Shown: piece after piece, positions 1 through 9,828 of the stretch
How positions within the stretch are numbered: position 1 is the stretch's first letter
How the letters are laid out: each line of letters starts with the position of its first letter
NCBI GenBank assembly: GCA_964609675.1
Contig: CAZSRX010000003.1
Span: 61,547 to 125,546, forward strand
Direction: 5' to 3'
Source of the DNA: CAZSRX01 sp964609675 [NCBI: uncultured Bacteroidota bacterium]
Lineage (GTDB): Bacteria; CLD3; SB21
DNA: 64,000 bases
Position numbers and translations under genes: made by a program
The notes under the pieces: generated by a model
Seen by the model: only the letters and a program-made list of their open reading frames with translations
Databases searched by the model: none
What the model was told of the DNA's origin: nothing

Positions 1-133
1 CTATACACGCGAAGATGATCACGGGCCTGCCGCCGGTTTTATGGGATTTATGTGCGGCCATGAAGGCCAGATTCTGTTTCTGGAGTCCCATACCGCGCCG
101 GCCGTAAGTCCGGTTAAGATTAAATATGAATGA
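1..133 (+). CDS. C-terminal fragment of an unidentified protein (cut by window start)
   Basis: An open frame runs in from the left edge (first full codon at base 2) and ends with TGA at 131-133, giving 43 residues that finish ...VSPVKIKYE. It contains a Gly/Met/Cys/His stretch (GFMGFMCGHEGQ) but nothing I can assign to a family. The frame ends 24 bases before the ExbB-like gene on the same strand, so it may be the upstream member of the same operon. The opposite-strand reading of this stretch is not supported by any recognisable motif. Confidence 0.5.
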   Translation, partial: YTREDDHGPAAGFMGFMCGHEGQILFLESHTAPAVSPVKIKYE

Positions 134-157
134 ACGAAACCTATACGGGAGTTTTGC

Positions 158-913
158 ATGCGACCCTCTCTGTTTATGACCGTGCTAATTCTTTTGGCGG
201 CAACGGTGTCGGCTCTGGTGTATATATTCATTTTCGGCGCCGAACAGGACGCCTTCGGACTGAATTATATTTATAAAGGCGGCCCGCTGGTAATTGTGCT
301 GATGATACTGAGCATCATGGTGGTTACATTTATATTTGAGCGGATCCTTTCACTGAGGAAAGCTTACGGCGCGGTGCCGGTAGCGGCGTTAATTAAAGAA
401 TTAAAGGCGCATCTGGAGCAGGCGGATTTTGAACGCGCGGCGGAAACCTGCCGGAAACAGGGTGGTTCCTGCGGACGCATTCTGCTCGAAGGCGTAGAAA
501 GCTTTGCCCGCGCCCAGCGCCAGGGCTTGCATCCGGAAAAGGCGCTGTCGGAAACCCGCCGCGCCATTGAGGAAGCCACGTCGCTGGAAGTCCCGCAGCT
601 GGAGAAAAATCTCATCGCCCTTTCGACGATTGCTTCCGTCTCAACCATGGTCGGTCTTCTGGGAACGACGATCGGCATGATCCGCGCGTTTAAAGCGCTG
701 GCGCAGGCCGGCGCGCCCGACGCCATCCAGCTATCGGTCGGCATTTCCGAGGCCCTGATTAACACGGCCGGAGGACTCGCCGCAGCGATTATGGCTATCG
801 TCGCGTATAATTACTTTGTTAACAAAGTGGATAGTTATATGTACGAAATCGAAGAAGCCGGCATCGATATGGTGGCATTGCTTTCCGTGTCGAATGACCG
901 GTCAAAGGCCTGA
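158..913 (+). CDS. exbB: MotA/TolQ/ExbB family proton-channel protein
   Basis: This is a 251-residue inner-membrane protein of the ExbB/TolQ/MotA family, which forms the proton channel that powers TonB-dependent transport or Tol-type envelope functions together with ExbD/TolR. Hydrophobic segments are visible near residues 5-27, 45-65, 150-175 and 195-220. The large cytoplasmic loop lies between the second and third, and the stretch around STMVGLLGTTIGMIRAF is the conserved family signature. A GGGAG ribosome-binding site lies 8 bases before the ATG. Two ExbD genes follow at gaps of 2 and 5 bases, so the three are almost certainly one transcript encoding one complex. No tonB-like gene is visible in the window, so whether it drives TonB or another partner is open. 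Confidence 0.9.
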   Translation: MRPSLFMTVLILLAATVSALVYIFIFGAEQDAFGLNYIYKGGPLVIVLMILSIMVVTFIFERILSLRKAYGAVPVAALIKELKAHLEQADFERAAETCRKQGGSCGRILLEGVESFARAQRQGLHPEKALSETRRAIEEATSLEVPQLEKNLIALSTIASVSTMVGLLGTTIGMIRAFKALAQAGAPDAIQLSVGISEALINTAGGLAAAIMAIVAYNYFVNKVDSYMYEIEEAGIDMVALLSVSNDRSKA

Positions 914-915
914 AC

Positions 916-1398
916 ATGGCCCGCATTAAAAAAGCCCGCGTCGGCATCCGGCTGGACATGACGCCGATGGTGGATGTTGCGTTTCTACTGCTGACCTTTT
1001 TCATGAGCACGACCACGTTTCGTCCGCCGGAAGAAGTACCCGTGGATATTCCCGATTCGCGCTCCAAACTCAAACTGCCAACCGCGCAGGTTTTGACGAT
1101 CATTGCGGATCACCAGAAACAGTTATGGCTTCACATTGAAGCGCAGTCGGTCCGGCAGAAGGTTTTTGGCGTCGGTTACCAGAAAACCGCCTCCCGTCCC
1201 GTCACGCTCGAAGAACTGCCCGGTTTTATTGAAATGGCCCGCAATGGTTTTGCTACGATACCCGGCGGCAGTTCTGATATCAATGTCATCCTGAAAGCGG
1301 ACCGCCACACGGATTTTGATGTAATCGACCGGATCCTCGGTGTTCTGCGAGACGAAAAAATTACCTCGGTGCATTTTATGACCAACCTTGAAATGTAG
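916..1398 (+). CDS. exbD: ExbD/TolR family biopolymer transport protein (first copy)
   Basis: This 160-residue protein has the ExbD plan: a short basic cytoplasmic N-terminus, one transmembrane helix at about residues 17-36 containing the essential aspartate (LDMTPMVDVAFLLLTFFM), and a periplasmic domain. The Asp in MVDVAF is the proton-relay residue of the family. The helix is almost identical to that of the next gene, while the periplasmic domains differ strongly, suggesting two different ExbD subunits in one complex or two alternative complexes sharing the upstream channel protein. It starts 2 bases after the stop of the channel gene, so translational coupling is likely. Confidence 0.9.
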   Translation: MARIKKARVGIRLDMTPMVDVAFLLLTFFMSTTTFRPPEEVPVDIPDSRSKLKLPTAQVLTIIADHQKQLWLHIEAQSVRQKVFGVGYQKTASRPVTLEELPGFIEMARNGFATIPGGSSDINVILKADRHTDFDVIDRILGVLRDEKITSVHFMTNLEM

Positions 1399-1403
1399 CA
1401 TTT

Positions 1404-1985
1404 ATGGCCGCCGTAACCGAACCGCGAAACCGCACCAAAAAAACACGCCGCCGCATCAAACGGGTCGGCATCCGGCTGGACATGACGCCCATGGTGGATG
1501 TCGCGTTTCTCCTGCTGACGTTCTTCATGGTAACCACCGCCTTCCGACGCCCCCAAACCATCGAAATTACTCTCCCGAAGGAAGCGCTGCAACGCAGGGA
1601 GATTCAGGTCCAGGAATCCAACATTCTGCAGATAGCGGTTACCGAACGCCATGAATTATTTTTCAAATCCGGCGGCGACGCACTGAAACCGACGGACCCG
1701 AACAATCTGTTTGAACTGTTCATTGATGAAAGTGAACGCAACCTGAAGCGCAACGAAGGCGCGGCTTTCAAAGACCGTTACAGGCTCATTGTGGTGGTGA
1801 AACTGGAACCGAAATGCCGTTATGAAATGCTGGTGCACATTCTGGATGACCTCAATCAGGCCGTGGATTCGCTGAACACCCGGCACCGCTTATCCGATCC
1901 CAGGGAGCAGTTGTTTCCGCGTTTTACGATCACCCGGCTTACCGAACGCGACCCGTTGTGGCCGTTTATCCCGCGTAAACAATAA
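1404..1985 (+). CDS. exbD: ExbD/TolR family biopolymer transport protein (second copy)
   Basis: A 193-residue ExbD paralogue. The N-terminus is strongly basic (RNRTKKTRRRIKR), followed by the same transmembrane segment as the first copy (VGIRLDMTPMVDVAFLLLTFFM) with the conserved Asp, and then a longer periplasmic domain. It lies 5 bases downstream of the first exbD and is probably the last gene of this operon: a 71-base gap with promoter-like sequence follows. Two tandem ExbD genes after one ExbB are common in FCB-group bacteria. What the complex energises cannot be told from the window. Confidence 0.9.
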   Translation: MAAVTEPRNRTKKTRRRIKRVGIRLDMTPMVDVAFLLLTFFMVTTAFRRPQTIEITLPKEALQRREIQVQESNILQIAVTERHELFFKSGGDALKPTDPNNLFELFIDESERNLKRNEGAAFKDRYRLIVVVKLEPKCRYEMLVHILDDLNQAVDSLNTRHRLSDPREQLFPRFTITRLTERDPLWPFIPRKQ

Positions 1986-1987
1986 AC

Positions 1988-2014
1988 TTGCAATTATTAA
2001 AATCTTTTTATACT
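1988..2014 (+). promoter_or_regulatory. Possible sigma-70 promoter before the outer-membrane protein gene
   Basis: TTGCAA (1988-1993) and TATACT (2009-2014) are separated by 15 bases in an AT-rich gap. The hexamers are good but the spacing is short, so this is only a candidate for the gene starting at 2057. Confidence 0.35.
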
Positions 2015-2056
2015 GTTAATCGCAACTAAAACGCATGATTAAAACGGGAACTGTTC

Positions 2057-2821
2057 ATGATACTTCGCATCCTGATGATAATCTTCCTTCTACTGCCGGG
2101 CGGTTTTCTGACGGCTCAGGAAAATCAGAAAAAAGAGTACGGTTTTGATTTTACCATGGACTTAGTCAGCCGCTACCTGTGGCGGGGTTATGACCTCAAT
2201 CACAAGTACGGCGCGATGCAATCCGGCCTGACCTATACGCCCGCGTATCTGCCCGGCCTGAGCGCGTCGGTATGGTCTTCTCTTGGCCTGGCCGAAAAAC
2301 AATCTTTAGGAGACAGTGAATCCTCCTTTGATGAAGTCGATCTCTCGCTATCATACGACCGCGATATCATCCGGAAACGATGGCTGGTGAATGTAACCTT
2401 ACAACGCTATCATTTTGTATCGGACTGGGCCTCTTACAATAAAACCAATAAACGCGATTATGAAATCAGCGTAACCAACACCTTTGCGATCCACCAGTTT
2501 TTTTCGCCCTACATTCAATACGCGCACGGTTTCGACGTGGGCATGAAAGGCGATTACTATGAAATCGGCGCGGGGATGGTTTACGCGTTCAATAAAGATT
2601 TCAACATCGGGCCAACGCTGGCTTTTGCCATCAGCGACCAGTATAACCAGAATAATGAAATCACGCATATGCAGGTGCTCATTCCTGCAAATTATACCAT
2701 CAAACCCATTGCGCTGCGGCCGGCGATAAATTTTGTCTATCGTTTTAAGGATCTGGGTAACCGGTATAACCGCAGCGGGTTTCTGGTGGCGCTGGGTGTC
2801 GGCGTGGCTTACCGTTTTTAA
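2057..2821 (+). CDS. Outer-membrane beta-barrel protein, TorF-like putative porin
   Basis: A 254-residue protein with a clear signal peptide (hydrophobic residues 3-20, cleavage probably after LTAQ) followed by alternating-hydrophobicity strands rich in Tyr, Trp and Asn, ending in aromatic ...VAYRF, as is usual for an outer-membrane barrel. The early segment LVSRYLWRGYDL resembles the N-terminal signature of the TorF/Gcw_chp putative porin family (known motif of the type SRYxWRG). The size fits that family. It stands alone between the exb operon and gatE. Its substrate is unknown, and the assignment to TorF rests on this motif and length only. Confidence 0.6.
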   Translation: MILRILMIIFLLLPGGFLTAQENQKKEYGFDFTMDLVSRYLWRGYDLNHKYGAMQSGLTYTPAYLPGLSASVWSSLGLAEKQSLGDSESSFDEVDLSLSYDRDIIRKRWLVNVTLQRYHFVSDWASYNKTNKRDYEISVTNTFAIHQFFSPYIQYAHGFDVGMKGDYYEIGAGMVYAFNKDFNIGPTLAFAISDQYNQNNEITHMQVLIPANYTIKPIALRPAINFVYRFKDLGNRYNRSGFLVALGVGVAYRF

Positions 2822-2845
2822 ACGTCATGACAGCAGGTAATATCC

Positions 2846-4822
2846 ATGAATAGTCGGTTTGATCCGCAGCAGAATTATGAGATCACGCGCCATGCCGTAG
2901 GGTATGTACCGCGCGGCGAAGCCACGCAGGCCACCTATGACCGCATAGGTTTTATGTCCGGACTGGAGGTGCATCAGCAATTAAAGACGGAACGGAAACT
3001 CTTCTGCCGTTGTCCGGCAGGCGTCTATCACAGCAGCGACGATTTCGATGCCGAGTTGGTTCGTCACATGCGCCCGACGCTCAGTGAACTGGGCGAATAC
3101 GACGGTACCGCTTTGATGGAGTTCAAGACCCGGAAAGAGATTATCTACCGCGTCAAGAACGAAACCACGTGTACCTACGAAGTGGACGATACGCCGCCGT
3201 TCCCGATCAACCGGCAGGCGCTGGAAATCGCTATCGAAATTTCTTTGCTTTCCAAACTGAACATTGTCGGTGAAGTACACATCACGCGCAAGCAGTATCT
3301 GGACGGCAGCATACCGACCGGTTTTCAGCGCACGGCCATCATCGGCGTGGAAGGCGAGATACCGCTCCGTCATAAAAAAGTGCGGCTGATCCAGCTGAGT
3401 CTCGAAGAGGATTCCTGCCGTGAAATATCGGACATCGGGCACCGGCGCGTGTACAAGACCGACCGGCTGGGTATGCCGCTGATCGAAACCGTGACGTACC
3501 CGGACATGGTCAATCCGGATGAAGTGATGGAAGCCTGCAATTACATCCGATTCCTGAACCGCAGCACCGGTAAAGTACGCACCGGAATGGGCGCTTCGCG
3601 GCAGGATGTCAATGTCAGTTGCCGGGGCGGTACCCGCGTGGAACTCAAAGGGGTCGCGCACACCAAATGGATTCCGGAACTTACGCATAACGAGTGTTTC
3701 CGGCAATGGGCGCTGCTGCACATCCGCCAGCGCTTGCAAGAACAGGTGCAAACCCCAAAAAACTGGAAGACCCGTTCTATCCAGCTGAACAGCCATGATC
3801 TGCGCTTTCCCGACAGCCGCGTTAAAGAGGCCTTTGAAAAGAAATATACCGTTGTGGCCGTGAATCTGCCGCAGTTCAAAGGCATCTTATCTCATTTTAC
3901 GCAGCCCGGCCGAATGTTTGCCGACGAAATCAGCGACCGTCTGAAAGTGATTGCCTGTATTGAAAAACCGAATATGATTCATACCGAGGAAATCGAACAG
4001 AACATCAGTCTGGATGATTTAAACAAAATACAATCGCTCTTAAAGGCCGGCGAAAACGACGCGCAGATTATTCTATGGGGGCCACCGGAGGATATACCGA
4101 CGGCGCTGGAAACGGTGGAAGAACGCTGTGTCATGGCGTTTACCGGCGTACCCAACGAAACGCGCAAGGCGTTTCCCGACGGTACCACCATGTTCGAACG
4201 CGTGCTCCCCGGCGCTGACCGCATGTATCCCGACACCGATTCCGCCCCAATCCCGCTCCAGGACGATTATATCCGTGAACTCAGCCAGAAAATTCCGGAA
4301 GAAGTCATCACCCGCTATCAAAAAATGAAAGCATGGGATATTCCTGAGGATACCTATACGTATATTTTCAAGAAAAATTTGTTCCCGATTATTGAACGGA
4401 TTGTGAATGAACTGAACCAGAATCCGCGTTTCACCGGCGTATTTTTCGGACAGGATCTCAAATATGTCGAAGGCCATTATACGCGATCAGCGGATTTCAG
4501 TTACGAACGCATTTATGAAATGTTTCGTTTTGTCAGGGATCAGCAAATCGACGTCCAGTACCTCCGGGAAATGCTGCCGGTGGTTTATCAGCATCCCAAA
4601 ATGGATTTTGACTCCGTGCTGGTCAATCTCCGGTTCAAGCGCGCGACTCGGGATGAGATTGTTTCGCAGATACCGTTTTTGAGAGAAAAGTTTGTTAGGC
4701 ATAAAAAATGCAAAAATCCACGGGCCCGCACCGACTGGATCATGGGCGGATTACGAAAACTGGCGCTCGGTAACATGGCGCTGAAGGAATTGTACCGGCA
4801 TATTGAACCCTCAAACCCATAA
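2846..4822 (+). CDS. gatE: Glu-tRNA(Gln) amidotransferase subunit E (archaeal type)
   Basis: This 658-residue protein is the GatE subunit of the GatDE amidotransferase, which converts Glu-tRNA(Gln) to Gln-tRNA(Gln). The N-terminal kinase-like catalytic core resembles GatB (GLEVHQQLKTERKLFCRCP, near residues 38-56, and IGVEGEIPLRHKKVRLIQLSLEEDS around 171-195). A GAD-type insertion follows at about residues 340-460 (FADEISDRLK..., ILWGPPEDI), the feature that separates GatE from GatB. The C-terminal YqeY-like tail ends with GGLRKLALGNMALKEL. The length is close to archaeal GatE. gatD follows 11 bases downstream and the two must work together. GatDE is classically regarded as archaeal, so its presence among bacterial genes is unusual. 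Confidence 0.92.
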   Translation: MNSRFDPQQNYEITRHAVGYVPRGEATQATYDRIGFMSGLEVHQQLKTERKLFCRCPAGVYHSSDDFDAELVRHMRPTLSELGEYDGTALMEFKTRKEIIYRVKNETTCTYEVDDTPPFPINRQALEIAIEISLLSKLNIVGEVHITRKQYLDGSIPTGFQRTAIIGVEGEIPLRHKKVRLIQLSLEEDSCREISDIGHRRVYKTDRLGMPLIETVTYPDMVNPDEVMEACNYIRFLNRSTGKVRTGMGASRQDVNVSCRGGTRVELKGVAHTKWIPELTHNECFRQWALLHIRQRLQEQVQTPKNWKTRSIQLNSHDLRFPDSRVKEAFEKKYTVVAVNLPQFKGILSHFTQPGRMFADEISDRLKVIACIEKPNMIHTEEIEQNISLDDLNKIQSLLKAGENDAQIILWGPPEDIPTALETVEERCVMAFTGVPNETRKAFPDGTTMFERVLPGADRMYPDTDSAPIPLQDDYIRELSQKIPEEVITRYQKMKAWDIPEDTYTYIFKKNLFPIIERIVNELNQNPRFTGVFFGQDLKYVEGHYTRSADFSYERIYEMFRFVRDQQIDVQYLREMLPVVYQHPKMDFDSVLVNLRFKRATRDEIVSQIPFLREKFVRHKKCKNPRARTDWIMGGLRKLALGNMALKELYRHIEPSNP

Positions 4823-4833
4823 CGGCAGGCAGC

Positions 4834-6219
4834 ATGAGCGAAGATATTTTTCAGGGATACAAAGGCGCCGCACTGGAAGTGCTAAAAAAATACAACGTAC
4901 GCGTCTGGGGTCAGTCCGATGTGACCACGACCCGCGGAACGTTTAAGGGGACAGTACTGCCGCGTGCCGAAAACGACGATGACCGCCACATTGTACTCAA
5001 AATTGCCACCGGTTACAATATCGGCATTGACATTGCGACCATCACCGGCATGAAAGAGACCGGATATAAAAAAGCCAATTACAAAATTCCTGAAAAAGAA
5101 TTCCCGTACACGCCGGGCCTGCCGAAAGTCAAATTATTTGGTACGGGCGGCACGATCGCGTCGCGGCTGGATTACCGTACCGGCGCGGTGATACCGGCTT
5201 TTACGCCCGGGGAACTATACGGCGCCGTGCCGGAACTGGCCGGCATCTGCAACCTGACCACGGAAAAACTGTTCGCGGTATTCAGCGAAAACATGGGACC
5301 GGAGCAGTACAAGAAGCTCGCCGTATCGATCGGGGAAGAAATCGAAAAAGGAATCGACGGCATCGTTATCGGTCACGGAACCGATACGCTGCATCATACG
5401 GCAGCGGCGCTGACATTCATGGTGCAGAAACCGCCCGTGCCGATTGTACTGGTGGGTTCGCAACGATCGTCCGACCGGCCGAGTTCCGACGCCGCGCTGA
5501 ACCTGATGCACGCCACGCGCGCCGCCGGCTGGGGCGACATCGCGGAAGTTATGGTTTGCATGTTCGGTCCAACCTCCGACGAATACGGCTTCCTGCACCG
5601 CGGCACCCGCGTCCGCAAGATGCATTCCTCCTACCGCTCCACGTTCCGCACCATCGGCGATACCCCGGTGGGCACCGTCACGCGCCATGAAGTGAAACCC
5701 ATCAAGTCCGTCTATAATCACCGCCGCCGCGACCGTCAGGTGCAGATTCTGCCGTACTTCGAGGAAAAAGTCGCCATGATCTATTATTACCCGAATATGC
5801 AGCCGGATATGATTGATTCGCTTGTGGACAACGGCTACCGCGGCATCATCATCATCGGCACCGGACTCGGACACGTGAACAAGCCGCTGTATCCGGCCAT
5901 TGAGCGGGCTAAGAAAAAAGGCGTCGCCATATACATGACCGTGCAGACGCTGTGGGGTTATGTCCACATGTTTGTGTATGATACCGGCCGCGACCTTATG
6001 GCCAAAGGCGTCATCCCCGCGGAAAATATGCTGCCGGAAGTCGCTTATATTAAGCTCGGTTGGGCGCTCGGTCAGACCGACGATTTAGAGAAAGTCCGCG
6101 AACTGATGCTGACGCCCGTCAACGATGACATCACGCCGCGGGAACCCTATAACGGCTATCTCATATACCAGGGTGGCGTCCCGGAAGTGGAAGAATTTAT
6201 TCGCAAAGTTCATAAATAA
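4834..6219 (+). CDS. gatD: Glu-tRNA(Gln) amidotransferase subunit D (archaeal type)
   Basis: The 461-residue product is the glutaminase/asparaginase-like subunit that releases ammonia for GatE. Residues 1-85 form the small N-terminal GatD-specific domain. The L-asparaginase I fold starts near residue 95 with the first catalytic threonine motif (LFGTGGTIASRLDY) and the second (IVIGHGTDTLHHTAAALTF, about 173-191), followed by LVGSQRSSDRPSSDAALNL. The N-terminal domain and the gatE gene directly upstream distinguish it from an ordinary asparaginase. A GGCAGG-type ribosome-binding site precedes the ATG. A separate promoter lies after the gene, so gatE-gatD looks like a two-gene operon. Confidence 0.92.
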   Translation: MSEDIFQGYKGAALEVLKKYNVRVWGQSDVTTTRGTFKGTVLPRAENDDDRHIVLKIATGYNIGIDIATITGMKETGYKKANYKIPEKEFPYTPGLPKVKLFGTGGTIASRLDYRTGAVIPAFTPGELYGAVPELAGICNLTTEKLFAVFSENMGPEQYKKLAVSIGEEIEKGIDGIVIGHGTDTLHHTAAALTFMVQKPPVPIVLVGSQRSSDRPSSDAALNLMHATRAAGWGDIAEVMVCMFGPTSDEYGFLHRGTRVRKMHSSYRSTFRTIGDTPVGTVTRHEVKPIKSVYNHRRRDRQVQILPYFEEKVAMIYYYPNMQPDMIDSLVDNGYRGIIIIGTGLGHVNKPLYPAIERAKKKGVAIYMTVQTLWGYVHMFVYDTGRDLMAKGVIPAENMLPEVAYIKLGWALGQTDDLEKVRELMLTPVNDDITPREPYNGYLIYQGGVPEVEEFIRKVHK

Positions 6220-6289
6220 AGATCTTTTCCGGTTTATCGTAACGGTTTATCTGAGCGGTGCCGCCAATCCGCCCCGGTGCATCTCTTTC

Positions 6290-6318
6290 TTGCATTTACT
6301 GTCAGGATTGTTTATAAT
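6290..6318 (+). promoter_or_regulatory. Sigma-70-type promoter of leuS
   Basis: TTGCAT (6290-6295), a 17-base spacer, and a perfect TATAAT (6313-6318). Transcription would start near 6325, leaving a 5' leader of about 120 bases before leuS. I see no T-box or other riboswitch hallmark in that leader. The canonical form argues against a Bacteroidota-type promoter code in this organism. Confidence 0.7.
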
Positions 6319-6444
6319 TCACGCAATTATTTATGATACCGCCACCGGGCGATAACGTTATGCGGTTAACCGGTTTTTCCTGCGCAATACGTTTTTGTCA
6401 ACGCGTTGAGGCGGTTAAGATATGGATTAAATCAAAGAAAGCTT

Positions 6445-8901
6445 ATGAACGACCACCACGACCGAACAAACGAACCGCAAGCCGTACGCTACCATTTCAC
6501 CGAAATAGAAAAAAAATGGCAGGCCTACTGGGAGGAAAATAAAACCTTTAAAGCGTTTGAGGATCCGAAGTTTCCGAAAGAGAAACGGTTTTATGTGCTG
6601 GATATGTTTCCCTATCCTTCCGGCGCGGGCCTGCACGTCGGGCATCCGGAAGGGTACACGGCGACGGATATCGTGGCACGGTACAAGCGGATGAAGGGTT
6701 TCAACGTTCTGCATCCGATGGGATGGGATGCGTTTGGACTTCCGGCGGAACAGTATGCGGTCAAGACCGGCGTGCATCCGGCCATAACAACCCAGCAGAA
6801 TATCGAAACATTCCGGCGCCAGTTGAAGATGTTCGGCTTCTCGTACGACTGGGACCGCGAGGTCAACACGACCGATTCGCATTATTTCAAATGGACGCAG
6901 TGGATATTCCTTCAGTTATACAAAAAAGGCCTGGCGTATCTGGCTGAAGTGCCCGTAAACTGGTGCGCGGAACTGGGCACCGTGCTGGCCAATGAGGAAG
7001 TGCCCGAGCAGATCGAACGCGGATATACGGTGGTGCGCAAACCGATGAAACAATGGATGCTGCGTATCACTGCTTACGCCGAAAGGTTATTGAAGGACCT
7101 TGACCTGCTCGACTGGCCGGAAAATATCAAAGAGATGCAACGCAACTGGATCGGCCGGAGCGAAGGCGCCGAAATTGATTTTCCAATCCGGGGCCATCAG
7201 GAGCATTTGAAAATTTTTACCACGCGGCCGGATACCATTTTCGGCGCCACCTACATGGTTTTGGCGCCGGAACATCCGTTTGTGGATCGGATAACGACGG
7301 CGGCCCAGAAATCAGCGGTGGATGATTATAAGCGCAAATCATCCATGAAGAGCGATCTCGAGCGGACGGAACTTTCCAAAGAAAAAACCGGCGTGTTCAC
7401 CGGCGCCTACGCGGTCAATCCGGCCACGCAGAAAGATATTCCGATCTGGATTGCCGATTACGTGCTGATCAGCTACGGCACCGGCGCGATTATGGCCGTT
7501 CCCGGGCAGGACGAACGGGACTGGGAATTCGCGGAAGTGTTTGGCCTGCCCATTATCCGCACCGTACAACCGCCGGCTGACTTCAAGGGCAAGGCCTATG
7601 TTGAAGACGGCCCGGCCATTAACAGCGGTTTCCTCGACGGTCTGTATATGGATGAGGCGAAGAAAAAGATCATCGCCTGGCTTGAGGAAAAAGGCCTCGG
7701 TAAGAAAACGATCCATTATAAACTGCGCGACTGGCTCTTCTCCCGACAGCGTTACTGGGGCGAGCCGTTTCCGCTCCTGCATGCCGAGGACGGCACGATT
7801 GTGCCGTTAGACGAATCCGAACTGCCGCTGGAACTGCCGCCTGTGGAATCTTATAAACCCGCAGGAACCGGCGAATCGCCGCTGGCCACGATTGCGCATT
7901 GGGTGAATGTGAAAGACCCGAAAACAGGAAAAACCTTTCGGCGCGAAACCAACACCATGCCGCAGTGGGCGGGCTCCTGCTGGTATTATTTGCGGTATAT
8001 TGATCCGCACAATGAACAGTCTTTCTGCGACAAGGAAAAAGAAGCCTACTGGATGCCTGTCGATCTGTATGTCGGCGGCGCGGAACACGCGGTTCTGCAT
8101 CTGATGTACGCGCGGTTCTGGCATAAGGTGCTTTATGATTTGGGCCATGTGTCCACGCCGGAGCCGTTCATGAAACTCGTCAATCAGGGATTGATCCTCG
8201 GGGAGGATTCGCAGAAAATGTCCAAGTCGCGCGGCAATGTCGTCAACCCCGACGACGTCATCCGCGAATACGGCGCCGATGCCATGCGGCTGTACGAGAT
8301 GTTCATGGGCCCGCTGACACAGGTCAAACCTTGGAGTACCCACGGCGTCGAAGGTGTGTACCGCTTCCTGCAGCGCGTCTGGCGGCTCTACGCGGGCGCT
8401 GATAACCGGCTGCATCCGCATGTCCAGGATGTGGAGCCCACGCCGGAACAAAAGAAAATTCTGCATAAAACGATTAAAAAAGTCGGCGAGGATATCGAAG
8501 CGCTCAGTTTCAACACCGCTATCGCGCAGATGATGATTTTTGTCAATGAACTGACGCCGGCGGAAATACGGCCGCGCAGCATTCTCGAACCCTTTGTTCT
8601 CGTTTTAGCGCCGTTCGCGCCGCACATCGCCGAGGAACTCTGGCACATGCTCGGGCATACCCAATCGCTGACTTGGGAGCCGTTTCCGGAATACGACCCC
8701 GCGCTCACCGTGGACGATGCGGTCACCTTGGTTCTTCAGGTCAATGGCAAAATCCGCGAGCGCGTGGATGTCAAAAAAGGATTGCCGAAAGCCGAGGCCG
8801 AAAAACTGGCGATCGAAAAACTGCATAAATGGCTGGAAGGAAAAACCATCGTCAAAGTAGTCGCGGTTCCCGACAAGCTCGTGAATGTGGTAATCAAATA
8901 A
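6445..8901 (+). CDS. leuS: Leucine--tRNA ligase
   Basis: An 818-residue class I aminoacyl-tRNA synthetase that charges tRNA(Leu). The HIGH-type motif HVGHP begins at about residue 64 within [20 protein letters not shown], and the KMSKS motif ([17 protein letters not shown]) begins at residue 591. The CP1 editing domain ([19 protein letters not shown], then [19 protein letters not shown]) and the C-terminal anticodon-binding domain are present. It is the bacterial form and full length. An in-frame TTG at 6406 would extend it by 13 residues, but the ATG at 6445 sits exactly before the conserved N-terminus and is preferred. The gene has its own promoter and is not part of the gatED operon, although the three translation genes are neighbours. 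Confidence 0.95.
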   Translation: MNDHHDRTNEPQAVRYHFTEIEKKWQAYWEENKTFKAFEDPKFPKEKRFYVLDMFPYPSGAGLHVGHPEGYTATDIVARYKRMKGFNVLHPMGWDAFGLPAEQYAVKTGVHPAITTQQNIETFRRQLKMFGFSYDWDREVNTTDSHYFKWTQWIFLQLYKKGLAYLAEVPVNWCAELGTVLANEEVPEQIERGYTVVRKPMKQWMLRITAYAERLLKDLDLLDWPENIKEMQRNWIGRSEGAEIDFPIRGHQEHLKIFTTRPDTIFGATYMVLAPEHPFVDRITTAAQKSAVDDYKRKSSMKSDLERTELSKEKTGVFTGAYAVNPATQKDIPIWIADYVLISYGTGAIMAVPGQDERDWEFAEVFGLPIIRTVQPPADFKGKAYVEDGPAINSGFLDGLYMDEAKKKIIAWLEEKGLGKKTIHYKLRDWLFSRQRYWGEPFPLLHAEDGTIVPLDESELPLELPPVESYKPAGTGESPLATIAHWVNVKDPKTGKTFRRETNTMPQWAGSCWYYLRYIDPHNEQSFCDKEKEAYWMPVDLYVGGAEHAVLHLMYARFWHKVLYDLGHVSTPEPFMKLVNQGLILGEDSQKMSKSRGNVVNPDDVIREYGADAMRLYEMFMGPLTQVKPWSTHGVEGVYRFLQRVWRLYAGADNRLHPHVQDVEPTPEQKKILHKTIKKVGEDIEALSFNTAIAQMMIFVNELTPAEIRPRSILEPFVLVLAPFAPHIAEELWHMLGHTQSLTWEPFPEYDPALTVDDAVTLVLQVNGKIRERVDVKKGLPKAEAEKLAIEKLHKWLEGKTIVKVVAVPDKLVNVVIK

Positions 8902-8957
8902 AAATTGTTTTTCATATTGTAATTTCGTAACTTGCGGCCACACAAAGGGGAGCGTGT

Positions 8958-9827
8958 ATGCGCCTGTTATTTATTATCGTCATGCTGGTGATCTGGTTTC
9001 TGGCGGTTACCATGATATTTATCCAATCCACGCGAAAAACGTATCCGGGTTTCGGCGCTTGGACGCTGGGGCATTTTGTGATGGCCGCCGGTTTTTTGCT
9101 CCTCAGTCTGCGCGGCATCATCCCGGACTGGCTTTCCGTTCTGGGCGGCAATACGTGCTTTCCTCTGGCCATTGTGTTTTATCTGAAGGGTACGTATCGC
9201 TTTCTGAATCAGGCGCCGATGCCACTTTGGTGGTACGGCTTTCCGCTGGCGTCGCTGATCGGTTGCGCCTATTTTCATCTGATTACAGATTCGCTGGTTA
9301 ACCGAAGTCTCATCATCGCGCTGGTCGTGGCCATTCCCAATTGGGCCGTCGCCTGGCTCATCATCCGCAGCGAACGCAAAGACCCGTCATTGTTTTATCC
9401 GGTAGTCAGCGCGGTTATGTTTATTAACGGACTGATTATTCTCATACGGGCTGTATGGATATTATTCATCCCTGATTTTGATATTATGAGCGAAGCGCCC
9501 ATTCAGTATATATATTTTATTTCCGTCATCATTTTCCAGATTGCGTGTTCGATATCCTTTATTACCCTGAACAGCGAGCGTATGGAGCGGGATCTGTACG
9601 CATCCGAGTTGGAATTGAAAAACTCGATTGACCGTCTGCATGCCGCTTTGGAGGAAGTCAAAACGCTCGGCGGGCTGCTGCCGATCTGCGCCAACTGCAA
9701 AAAAATCCGCGACGACAGCGGCTACTGGCACCAGTTGGAAGAATATATCTCCACGCACTCGCACGCGGAATTCAGCCACGGCACCTGTCCCGAATGCGCG
9801 CGGAAACTGTATCCGGAGTTGTTCTGA
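8958..9827 (+). CDS. Multi-pass membrane protein with Cys/His-rich C-terminal module (tandem copy 1)
   Basis: A 289-residue protein with about seven hydrophobic helices over residues 1-205, a short charged coiled-coil-like linker (SERMERDLYASELELKNSIDRLHAALEEV, about 205-233), and a 55-residue tail beginning KTLGGLLPICANCKKIRDDSG. The tail holds two Cys pairs (CANC and CPEC) plus histidines, so metal binding is plausible. Related tails end many bacterial PAS/GAF sensor proteins and response regulators; their function is not established to my knowledge. A GGGGAG ribosome-binding site precedes the ATG. The next gene starts 2 bases after its stop and encodes a paralogue of the same length. A membrane sensor role is a guess. 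Confidence 0.75.
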   Translation: MRLLFIIVMLVIWFLAVTMIFIQSTRKTYPGFGAWTLGHFVMAAGFLLLSLRGIIPDWLSVLGGNTCFPLAIVFYLKGTYRFLNQAPMPLWWYGFPLASLIGCAYFHLITDSLVNRSLIIALVVAIPNWAVAWLIIRSERKDPSLFYPVVSAVMFINGLIILIRAVWILFIPDFDIMSEAPIQYIYFISVIIFQIACSISFITLNSERMERDLYASELELKNSIDRLHAALEEVKTLGGLLPICANCKKIRDDSGYWHQLEEYISTHSHAEFSHGTCPECARKLYPELF

Positions 9828-9828
9828 C

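Noticed and set aside
6319-6444. T-box or other riboswitch in the leuS leader
   Set aside because: No T-box consensus or antiterminator/terminator pair could be found in the leader of about 120 bases.
9628-9828. N-terminal extension of the second membrane paralogue
   Set aside because: It lies in another frame of the first paralogue and lacks similarity to the start of copy 1; the ATG at 9829 gives equal length and matching N-termini.
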